Position numbers and translations under genes: made by a program
Assembly (NCBI GenBank): GCA_900199505.1
Contig: FZQV01000012.1
Span: 1-64,000, forward strand
DNA: 64,000 bases
Reading direction: 5' to 3'
Source of the DNA: Ruaniaceae bacterium KH17
GTDB taxonomy: Bacteria; Actinomycetota; Actinomycetes; Actinomycetales; Actinomycetaceae
In this document: positions 53,714 through 64,000 of the stretch, piece by piece
How the letters are laid out: each line of letters starts with the position of its first letter
Numbering within the stretch: position 1 is the stretch's first letter
Notes under the pieces: model-generated
What the model saw: only the letters and a program-made list of their open reading frames with translations
What the model was told of the DNA's origin: nothing
The model's database searches: none

Positions 53714-56425
53714 TTAGGGCACTTCTGCCGAACCCGCGCGTCGGCAGAGGCGGACGGCGCGGGCCCGGCCGGCGTCAATCAGCACCGCGCAGCCGGCGCT
53801 ACCCGGCTCGAGTTCGGGTGCCAGCTCGGGCGCCACGCGTGGACAGAGATCCGGTCGGAGCACCAAGAGCGGGGCGTGGCCTCGGAGGTGACCGAGTACC
53901 CCGCCGAACGCGCCCGACCAACTGTCCGGGGTCGCCGTCGCGATGAGCGTGCCCTCGGGGACCGGGCCGCTTCCGGCGGGGGATTCGACGATCTGCGCCT
54001 CGGCGAGTTGGGTGGCGATCATCAGGGCAGTCTCGGTGCGCCCGGAACCGCGCGGCCCGACGACGGCAATGGAGCCAGCAGGAATCCGCACCTCCGCTTC
54101 GCCATCGTGCCCGAGGTGAATCGTGCCGGGCTGCGGCCGGAGACGTGCGGTGAGTGGCAGTGGCCGGAGAGCGGGGTCGGGCTCGGGTACGGTGCTCTCG
54201 ACCCAGCTGACTTGGGCCATGTGGCCGTCGATCACGGCACGTCCCCTGATAGGCGATTGGAGCAACGCTTGGCCATCACGGTCGAGGCCTGCCAGTGCGG
54301 CGGCGGAACGGTCGAGGCCGGCAAGTACGATCCGGTCGGCGATTCCGCGGCCCCAACGAGGCGTGGTGTCGTGGGTGAGCAGGATCGGCCGTGCGCCGGA
54401 ACGGATGAGGCTCTCGAGTACTTGCTCGGATGCTGCGGGCCCGTGCAGTGCATCGTGCGCCGCGGCCCAGTCCTCGACGCCGTCGAGCACGATCCGGCCA
54501 CCGCCACTCTTGGAAAGCTCGAAGGAGCGCAGCACGAGGCGCGTCTGGCGGGGCTCGATGTCCCCTCCTGTTCCGATCAGCCAGCAGCGTTCGCCGGCCT
54601 GACGTGCCGCCGCCGCGCAGGCGCGGGCCGTTGTGCTGAGTCCGCGACCATGCGCGCCGACCACGAGGAGCGGGGCGGTGGGGAGCACATAGGTGCTGCG
54701 GCGGAGGTGCTCCGGTTCGTCCACGAGCGCCACGCCTCCGGGTGCTGCCGTGAGCCGTGCGGGGAGTGCAGGCAGCCATGGTGGCGTGGCATGGCAACCC
54801 GCCCATCTTCGCCGAATCGCCGCCACCTCGGCCGCCGGATCGGGCGTCCATGCGATCTGCGCGACGCGGTGGGTGCCATCAACCACCACCGCACGTCCAG
54901 GGACGGCGGCGAGCCGGGCTGCCGCGTCGGTCCCAATCAGGTCATGGGAATCGGCCGACTCGGTGGCGCGCAACGCGATCCGGAGTGGGATGTTGGCCCG
55001 CATGTCCGGCGTCACCGCCCCGCTGGGGCGTTGCGTTGCCAAGATCATGTGCACACCGAGCGAACGGCCCTGTGCCGCCAACCGCACCAGTTGATCGAGC
55101 GTGTCCGGGACGTCGTCGGCCAGGGCCCGAAACTCGTCCACGACGATCACGAGGCGGGGCGGGGGATCGTCCAGTTCGGATATATCCCGTGCATGCTGCG
55201 CGGCAAGCACGCGCTCCCGTTCGCGCAGTGCCGCGCGGAGCGAGGTGATGATGCGCTGGGCGCTCGCGGGATCGAGATCGGTGGCGGTATCGGCCACGTG
55301 GGGAAGTTCGGCGAGGGTATCGCTGGTGGCGCCACCCTTGAAGTCGATCAGCACGATGTTGAGGTGGGTGGGAGGCAATCGCGCGGCCATCAGGAGTAGC
55401 CACGAGGTGAGGAGTTCGGACTTGCCGGAGCCGGTGGCTCCTGCCACCAAAGCGTGTGGAGCGCGTGCCAGATCGATTTGCACGGGGCCCGCATCGCTCC
55501 GGCCGAGAGCCACACTGAGCCCGGATCCGGCGATGGCGGAGGCCTCGGCGAACAGGTAGTGGATAGGAAGCGGATCGCGATTCGTGCAGAGTTGACCGGC
55601 CCACCGCGTGGTGGCGCGGCAACCACGCGGGAGGCGCAGCGGGAGTGCCCACTGGGGGCGTCGGGCCCAGGTGATCGCAACGGCGTCGCGGGCTGGTGGG
55701 GTGGCTCCGAAGCTCACGAGCAGGCCCGTGCCGTGCGTGGTCACCCATGGACTGGCCACTGCGAGGACGTCCGGGTCATTCCAAGTGGCGAGGTATCCGG
55801 CCAACCAGATTGCCTCCGCTTCGCTGCGTACGGCCCAGCCCGAGCCCGCGAGCTCGCCGCGGAGAGCCCGGACGGGCACGTGCGGTTCGCTGTGGAAGGC
55901 GCGGCCCTCGTGTGAACTCACCAGGATCGCAAGGGGGCTGCGTAGCGGGCGGAGACGGCGGGACTTCCGGCGAAATGCTTGCGTGAGGAGCAGTGCGGGC
56001 GCGAGCAGGAAGAACCAGCGCCAGGCCGGGCCGTTCGCCAGGAATGGGATAAGGAGCGCGGCGAGCAGGAGCGCGCCAGCGATCAGCCAGGGAAGTCTCG
56101 AACGCCGGTGTGGCCGCCGCTCGAGCCGGAACTGGTTGCCGGCTTCGATGATCGTGCGATGGCTCAGTCTGCGCCAGCCACGGCTCGGGAGGCGGCGGTG
56201 CCAGTGCCGTCCGACGCGTGCCGGATTCGTCCCGACGGCGCGCGCCCGCACCTCGTCCGACGCCCGAATCCGGATGTGTTCCCGTGAGACGTGCCTGCCC
56301 TCGGCCGGGATGTCGCCGGCGCGCCCGATCGTGACGGCGCCCGCGATCGGCCACACGGTTCCGGCGCGCGGGCCGTCGAGCGCGGTGAGAAACCAGCGCG
56401 CTTCCGCAGCGGGTACGATCGGCAT
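53714..56425 (-). CDS. FHA domain-containing FtsK/SpoIIIE ATPase, EssC/EccC-like
   Basis: A 903-residue membrane ATPase. Residues about 28-100 form an FHA domain (VTIGRAGDI, HVSREHIRI) that reads phosphothreonine. Two membrane segments follow (about 113-131, 136-150). The first FtsK ATPase has Walker A GATGSGKSE (329-337) and Walker B LVIVVDEFRA (425-434), with ILATQRPSGAVTPDMRANI. A second nucleotide fold has a degenerate loop GAHGRGLST and a third GPRGSGRTE. FHA, two helices and tandem ATPases are the layout of type VII secretion motors (EssC). No WXG100 substrates or other secretion genes are visible nearby. Confidence 0.88.
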   Translation of the reverse strand: MPIVPAAEARWFLTALDGPRAGTVWPIAGAVTIGRAGDIPAEGRHVSREHIRIRASDEVRARAVGTNPARVGRHWHRRLPSRGWRRLSHRTIIEAGNQFRLERRPHRRSRLPWLIAGALLLAALLIPFLANGPAWRWFFLLAPALLLTQAFRRKSRRLRPLRSPLAILVSSHEGRAFHSEPHVPVRALRGELAGSGWAVRSEAEAIWLAGYLATWNDPDVLAVASPWVTTHGTGLLVSFGATPPARDAVAITWARRPQWALPLRLPRGCRATTRWAGQLCTNRDPLPIHYLFAEASAIAGSGLSVALGRSDAGPVQIDLARAPHALVAGATGSGKSELLTSWLLLMAARLPPTHLNIVLIDFKGGATSDTLAELPHVADTATDLDPASAQRIITSLRAALRERERVLAAQHARDISELDDPPPRLVIVVDEFRALADDVPDTLDQLVRLAAQGRSLGVHMILATQRPSGAVTPDMRANIPLRIALRATESADSHDLIGTDAAARLAAVPGRAVVVDGTHRVAQIAWTPDPAAEVAAIRRRWAGCHATPPWLPALPARLTAAPGGVALVDEPEHLRRSTYVLPTAPLLVVGAHGRGLSTTARACAAAARQAGERCWLIGTGGDIEPRQTRLVLRSFELSKSGGGRIVLDGVEDWAAAHDALHGPAASEQVLESLIRSGARPILLTHDTTPRWGRGIADRIVLAGLDRSAAALAGLDRDGQALLQSPIRGRAVIDGHMAQVSWVESTVPEPDPALRPLPLTARLRPQPGTIHLGHDGEAEVRIPAGSIAVVGPRGSGRTETALMIATQLAEAQIVESPAGSGPVPEGTLIATATPDSWSGAFGGVLGHLRGHAPLLVLRPDLCPRVAPELAPELEPGSAGCAVLIDAGRARAVRLCRRAGSAEVP

Positions 56426-56542
56426 CCTTCAACGAAACCGCGCCGCACCACCGCGTCGCAACGCCCCTGTGGATAGCGCAACACTGCGAGGTCGACCCCT
56501 GTGGATAACGCACCGCGCGTGCCTTCCGTGCAAGAGAATTCT

Positions 56543-56636
56543 CGTCCTGCGCGTAGTCGCAGGATCCAGAAACACACTTCGGATTCGACGGTCGGCCTGG
56601 ATTCTGCGATTCCGCTCCGCTCCACGCAGAATGACG
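56543..56636. repeat. Intergenic palindromic repeat, family A, copy 3
   Basis: A 94-base copy ending in CGCAGAATGACG (56625-56636), with inner arms TCGCAGGATCCAGAA and GCCTGGATTCTGCGATTCC. The left end is shortened relative to the copies at 4279-4390 and 7659-7764. It is between the SRAP stop and the FtsK-like start, two genes in the same direction. Confidence 0.75.
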
Positions 56637-56660
56637 TGTTTCGGCGATGGAGAGGCGCTC

Positions 56661-57347
56661 TTAAACCGCCTGCGAGCCGAGCGGGGCGATGAGTTGCGGG
56701 CCGTTGTTGCGCACGCTGTTGACTGTGGTCGCGACCGGCCGTGCGGTGAGCTCCGGCCCGGGCTCACTGATCAACTCGAGCGCATCTTCGCGATCGCGGA
56801 TGGTGGGGTTCAGCCAATCCGAGATCGAGCTGAGGAACACGGGCTCGCGGTCGTGGATCTCTCGCAGCTCGGGCCGGGCCGCGCGCGTGAGGATCGTGCA
56901 CGTGAGCAACTCGTCCCGCCACAAGGAGTAGAGGCCAGCGGCGGCCAGGGGAGCGCCGTCGGGAGCGGAGACATAGAACGGCTGTTTCGCGCCCTTGGCG
57001 GGAGCCGCCTGCCACTCGTAGTACCCCTCCATTGGCACCGCGCAACGGTAGTACTGCAGCGAGCCGCGGAACGAGGGCTTCTCGGCCACGGTCTCGGAGC
57101 GCGCGTTGATCATGCGTGCGCCCATGCCCGGGTCCTTCGCCCACGAGGGCACGAGGCCCCACTGGGCGGCGTCGAGGATGCGCAGAAGTTCGCCGCCCTG
57201 CTGCATCTCGTAAATCACGCGTACCGCCGTGGTGGGCGCAACGTTCCAGTTCATCGGCAGCTCGGCGGCGACCGGCGAGACCGTGTCCACCGTAAAGATG
57301 TCCGCGAGTTCTTGAGCCTGGCGAAACGACGCATATCTACCGCACAT
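56661..57347 (-). CDS. SRAP-domain protein (YedK/HMCES family)
   Basis: A 228-residue protein of the SOS-response-associated peptidase family, which shields abasic sites in single-stranded DNA by a covalent link. The catalytic Cys2 is right after the initiator Met (MCGRYA). The active-site Asn and Glu are in MINARSETV and GYYEWQ, and the His in LREIHDREPVFL. Self-cleavage of Met1 exposes Cys2. Length is normal. It is monocistronic and divergent from ligA, another DNA repair gene. Confidence 0.94.
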   Translation of the reverse strand: MCGRYASFRQAQELADIFTVDTVSPVAAELPMNWNVAPTTAVRVIYEMQQGGELLRILDAAQWGLVPSWAKDPGMGARMINARSETVAEKPSFRGSLQYYRCAVPMEGYYEWQAAPAKGAKQPFYVSAPDGAPLAAAGLYSLWRDELLTCTILTRAARPELREIHDREPVFLSSISDWLNPTIRDREDALELISEPGPELTARPVATTVNSVRNNGPQLIAPLGSQAV

Positions 57348-57395
57348 GCTCCCATCTTCTCGCAGGAGACAGACATCCCGCGGATGTTCGCAGGA

Positions 57396-57452
57396 TGTGG
57401 AGTTGTGGGCCTTCTATTCCGCAGTTTAGGAGGCCGTGCGCTCCACAACCGC
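57396..57452. repeat. Intergenic inverted repeat, family B, copy 3
   Basis: Outer arms GTGGAG and CTCCAC, with TTCTATTCCGC, TTAGGAGG and GTGCGCTCCACAACCGC shared with 13311-13368 and the arm sequence GCTCCACAACC shared with 19219-19276. It lies in the divergent region between the SRAP gene and ligA. Confidence 0.65.
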
Positions 57453-57499
57453 ACGCGTAGGGCGGGCAGGGGCAGGCCCCGGCTCAGCCGACGGCGTGA

Positions 57500-60994
<3,495 letters not shown>

Positions 60995-61078
60995 GTCCTC
61001 AAGCCTATAGTGGCGCGGCTTCGGGGCGTGCCGTGGGCATGACACGGGGCATCCGCCGAGCGCACGTAGACTTGCCCC

Positions 61079-61375
61079 ATGTCAACAATCAATCGCGACG
61101 AAGTCGCGCGCGTCGCCGCGCTGGCGCGCATCGATCTCACCGACGAAGAGCTGGACCGCTTCGCCGCCGAACTCGGGGTCATCTCCGATGCGGTGGCCGC
61201 CGTGAGTGCGGTTGCCACGGCCGACGTCCCCGCCACCTCGCATCCCATCCCGATGTCGAACGTGATGCGCGAGGACGTCCCCGCCACTCCGTTGGCCGCC
61301 GAGGCGATCCTCGCCGGGGCGCCCGCAGCCGAGGACGGCCGGTTCATGGTCCCGCAGATCCTTGAGGAGGATTGA
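61079..61375 (+). CDS. gatC: Aspartyl/glutamyl-tRNA amidotransferase subunit C
   Basis: A 98-residue subunit that stabilises the GatA-GatB pair. The typical opening is [21 protein letters not shown] and the C-terminal half includes the conserved [16 protein letters not shown] and [15 protein letters not shown]. Length is standard. It starts the gatCAB operon. The stop overlaps the gatA ATG (TGATG). The enzyme corrects Glu-tRNA(Gln) and Asp-tRNA(Asn). Confidence 0.96.
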   Translation: MSTINRDEVARVAALARIDLTDEELDRFAAELGVISDAVAAVSAVATADVPATSHPIPMSNVMREDVPATPLAAEAILAGAPAAEDGRFMVPQILEED

Positions 61376-62868
61376 TGAATGAGCTGATCACAAAGACAGC
61401 CGCCGAGCTCTCCCAGCTGCTGCAGGCCGGTGAGGTCTCGAGTGTTGACGTGACCACCGCACACCTCGACCGCATCGCCGAGGTGGATGGCACCTACCAT
61501 TCCTTCCTGCGCACGAGCGCGGACGAAGCGCTCGCCACCGCCTCCGATGTCGACGCACGGCGCGCTGCCGGTGAGGAGCTTGGCCCGCTGGCCGGCGTCC
61601 CGATCGCGGTTAAGGACATCGTGGTGACGAAGGGCCTGGAGACCACGGCTGCCTCGAAGATCCTTGAGGGTTGGGTCCCGCCGTATGACTCCACGGTGTC
61701 GCTGAAGCTCAAGGCCGCGGGCATGCCGTTCCTCGGCAAGACCAACATGGACGAGTTCGCGATGGGTTCGTCGACCGAGCACTCTGCCTTCGGCCCCACG
61801 CTCAACCCGTGGGACACCGAGCGCATCCCCGGTGGTTCGGGTGGTGGCTCGGCCGCAGCCGTGGCCGCGTACGAGGCGCCGCTGGCGATCGGTTCGGACA
61901 CGGGCGGTTCGATCCGTCAGCCCGCCGCCGTCACGGGAACGGTGGGTGTGAAGCCCACCTATGGCAACGTCTCCCGTTACGGGATCATCGCCCTGGCCTC
62001 GTCGCTCGATCAGATCGGCCCAGTCTCGCGCACGGTGCTCGATTCCGCGCTACTACACGAGGTACTCGCCGGGTACGACCCGCTCGATTCGACATCGTTG
62101 AAGGACCCGGTGCCGAGCTACTCCGCCGAGGCCTCTCGCGGTGACATCGCGGGCATGAAGGTGGCGGTCATCAAGGAACTCGGTGGCGAGGGCTACGACG
62201 ACGGCGTTCGCGAGAGCTTTGAGCAGTCGCTGGACGTGCTGCGCGGGTTGGGCGCCGAGATCGTTGAGGTTTCCTGCCCGTCCTTCGAGTATGCCCTGGC
62301 CGCGTACTACCTGATCTTGCCCGCCGAGGCATCGAGCAACCTCGCGAAGTACGACGGCATGCGGTACGGCCTGCGGGTCGAGCCCACCGACGGCCCGATC
62401 ACGGCCGAGCGTGTCATGGGCGCCACCCGCGGCGCCGGCTTTGGTCCGGAGGTGAAGCGCCGCATCATCCTGGGCACGCACGCGCTCTCGGCCGGCTATT
62501 TCGACGCCTACTATGGCAGTGCGCAGAAGGTCCGCACGTTGGTCCAGCGGGACTTCACGGCGGCCTTCGCCCAGGCGGACGTGTTGGTTTCACCAACGAC
62601 GCCCACGCCTGCCTTCAAGTTCGGCGAGCGCATCGACAACCCGATGGCGATGTACTTGAACGACGTCGCCACGATTCCCGCAAACCTCGCGGGCATCCCC
62701 GGCATGTCACTTCCCAGCGGGCTCAGCGAGGGCCTCCCGGTGGGCTTCCAGATCCTGGCGCCCGCACGCGAGGACGCGCGGCTGTACCGCGTAGGCGGCG
62801 CGCTCGAGACCGCCCTGACCGATTCGTGGGGCGGTTCCCTGCTCGAACTGAATGGAGTGGCACGATGA
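61375..62868 (+). CDS. gatA: Aspartyl/glutamyl-tRNA amidotransferase subunit A
   Basis: A 497-residue glutaminase-type amidase that supplies ammonia. The catalytic triad Ser-cis-Ser-Lys is present: Lys in [10 protein letters not shown], the glycine-rich [14 protein letters not shown] and Ser in [19 protein letters not shown] at 61375 with GAGGAGG upstream is chosen; a TTG one codon earlier is also in frame. The stop overlaps the gatB ATG by four bases (ATGA). Length is normal. Confidence 0.97.
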   Translation: MNELITKTAAELSQLLQAGEVSSVDVTTAHLDRIAEVDGTYHSFLRTSADEALATASDVDARRAAGEELGPLAGVPIAVKDIVVTKGLETTAASKILEGWVPPYDSTVSLKLKAAGMPFLGKTNMDEFAMGSSTEHSAFGPTLNPWDTERIPGGSGGGSAAAVAAYEAPLAIGSDTGGSIRQPAAVTGTVGVKPTYGNVSRYGIIALASSLDQIGPVSRTVLDSALLHEVLAGYDPLDSTSLKDPVPSYSAEASRGDIAGMKVAVIKELGGEGYDDGVRESFEQSLDVLRGLGAEIVEVSCPSFEYALAAYYLILPAEASSNLAKYDGMRYGLRVEPTDGPITAERVMGATRGAGFGPEVKRRIILGTHALSAGYFDAYYGSAQKVRTLVQRDFTAAFAQADVLVSPTTPTPAFKFGERIDNPMAMYLNDVATIPANLAGIPGMSLPSGLSEGLPVGFQILAPAREDARLYRVGGALETALTDSWGGSLLELNGVAR

Positions 62869-64000
62869 CCCAGCTCGCAGAGTGGGAAGAGGCGCTCGAG
62901 TTTGACCCGGTGCTTGGCATCGAGGTGCACGTTGAGCTCAACACCAAGACCAAGATGTTCGACGGCGCCCCGGTCACCTTTGGTGCGGAGCCCAACTCCC
63001 AGCTCACCCCCGTCTCGCTCGGCTTGCCGGGCGCGCTACCGGTGGTGAACAAGACCGGAGTCGAGTCCGCGATCAAGATCGGCCTGGCGCTCGGTTGTGA
63101 GATCGCCGAGACCTGCCGCTTCGCCCGGAAGAACTACTTCTACCCGGACATGCCGAAAAACTTCCAGACCTCGCAGTATGACGAGCCCATCGCCTTCGAC
63201 GGCGCTCTCGACGTCGAACTCGAAGACGGCACCGTGTTCACTGTGGAGATCGAGCGTGCCCACATGGAGGAGGACACCGGTAAGTCCACTCACATTGGTG
63301 GCTCGGCCGGCCGCATCCACGGGGCCGAGTACTCGCTTGAGGACTACAACCGTGCGGGCATCCCTCTGATCGAGATCGTCACGAAGCCGATCACGGGCAC
63401 GGGCGAGCGTGCTCCGGAAGTGGCGCGTGCCTACGTCCAGACGTTGCGGGACATCGTCCGCGCACTCGGCGTCTCCGAGGCGCGCATGGAGCGCGGTAAC
63501 GTCCGCGCGGACATCAACCTCTCGCTACGTGCCAACCCTGAGGCGCCATTGGGCGTGCGCTCCGAGACCAAGAACGTGAACTCGTTCCGCTCGATTGAGC
63601 GTGCCGTCCGTTACGAGATGCAGCGCCAGGCCGCCATCCTCAACGAGGGCGGCAGCATTATCCAGGAGACCCGGCACTGGCACGAGGACACGGGCATCAC
63701 CACCTCCGGCCGAGTGAAGTCGGATGCGGAGGACTACCGGTACTTCCCGGAGCCGGACCTGATGCCGATCGAGCCCTCGCGCGAGTGGGTGGAGGAGTTG
63801 CGCGCACAGCTTCCCGAGTTGCCCGCGCTGCGCCGTCGTCGGCTCCAGGGCGAATGGAACCTGACCGATCCCGAGATGCGGGATGTGGTGAATGCCGGGG
63901 CTCTCGACCTGATCGAGGAGACGATCGCGGCCGGAGCGGATGCAGCCTCCGCTCGCAAGTGGTGGATGGGTGAGCTCTCCCGCCTCAGCAAGGCCGACGG
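62865..64000 (+). CDS. gatB: Aspartyl/glutamyl-tRNA amidotransferase subunit B (incomplete at the window edge)
   Basis: The first about 378 codons of GatB, running off the end of the window. It opens with [18 protein letters not shown] followed by the [15 protein letters not shown] signature. The conserved [30 protein letters not shown] and [11 protein letters not shown] segments follow, then RADINLSLR and [14 protein letters not shown]. This subunit binds the tRNA and phosphorylates the acyl group. It starts inside the gatA stop codon. The C-terminal tRNA-binding tail lies beyond the window. Confidence 0.97.
   Translation, partial: MTQLAEWEEALEFDPVLGIEVHVELNTKTKMFDGAPVTFGAEPNSQLTPVSLGLPGALPVVNKTGVESAIKIGLALGCEIAETCRFARKNYFYPDMPKNFQTSQYDEPIAFDGALDVELEDGTVFTVEIERAHMEEDTGKSTHIGGSAGRIHGAEYSLEDYNRAGIPLIEIVTKPITGTGERAPEVARAYVQTLRDIVRALGVSEARMERGNVRADINLSLRANPEAPLGVRSETKNVNSFRSIERAVRYEMQRQAAILNEGGSIIQETRHWHEDTGITTSGRVKSDAEDYRYFPEPDLMPIEPSREWVEELRAQLPELPALRRRRLQGEWNLTDPEMRDVVNAGALDLIEETIAAGADAASARKWWMGELSRLSKAD

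Noticed and set aside
53699-55399. Plus-strand ORF (566 codons) opposite the FtsK-like gene
   Set aside because: No motifs, and the opposite strand has Walker A and B motifs and an FHA domain.

Overview
This is a high-GC bacterial chromosome segment from an actinomycete (Actinomycetota). WhiB1 next to a PdtaS-type kinase, a mycothiol-dependent-nitroreductase homologue, a cysteine-free bL32 and the ligA/gatCAB neighbourhood all point there. Stand-alone PTS domains, a giant acyl-CoA dehydratase activase and many host-glycan genes suggest a host-associated, possibly facultatively anaerobic member such as an Actinomycetaceae-like lineage. That placement is inference. No tRNA, rRNA, CRISPR array or intact insertion sequence was seen.

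Layout. 1-950: end of malQ and PTS EIIB/EIIA domains. 1038-2134: a compositionally different patch with a secreted orphan protein and a cold-shock-like protein. 2323-8482: M13 and M1 peptidases, a thioredoxin-fold oxidoreductase and a TetR regulator, punctuated by a palindromic repeat. 8566-13080: the 1504-residue activase. 13399-16056: DUF2804, cysE, cysK and a cysteine-rich leader peptide upstream of cysK. 16225-19148: ArsR-SulP pair, YigZ-family protein, rpmF.

19319-30419 is an alpha-galactoside region: ABC importer with alpha-glucosidase, ROK regulator with GH36 alpha-galactosidase, then galK-galT. 30491-42265 is a uronate-oligosaccharide locus: heparinase II/III-like protein and a DeoR/LacI chimeric regulator on the minus strand. 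Diverging on the plus strand are DUF2264, an ABC importer, a YesL-like membrane protein, a GH88 hydrolase, KduD and KduI. Together they would import unsaturated uronide oligosaccharides, cut them in the cytoplasm and yield 2-keto-3-deoxygluconate. The enzymes that use that product are not in the window. 42310-46434 holds a deletion scar that fuses a beheaded lacI-type gene to the tail of an ABC permease, followed by an intact lacZ-type beta-galactosidase.

46716-51005 (minus strand): two tiny basic proteins, a fused hexapeptide acyltransferase, folA, thyA, OsmC and DUF2505. 51053-52761: PdtaS-type kinase and WhiB1. 52944-57347: small membrane protein, cupin, an orphan FHA-FtsK/EssC-like ATPase and an SRAP protein. 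57557-64000: ligA, a cardiolipin-synthase-like protein, gatC, gatA and an incomplete gatB.

The most promising points are the cysteine leader peptide (16009-16056), the uronide locus with its direct-repeat operator (33506-33524), the lacI/permease deletion scar (about 43174), the orphan EssC-like ATPase, the fused acyltransferase and two families of intergenic inverted repeats.
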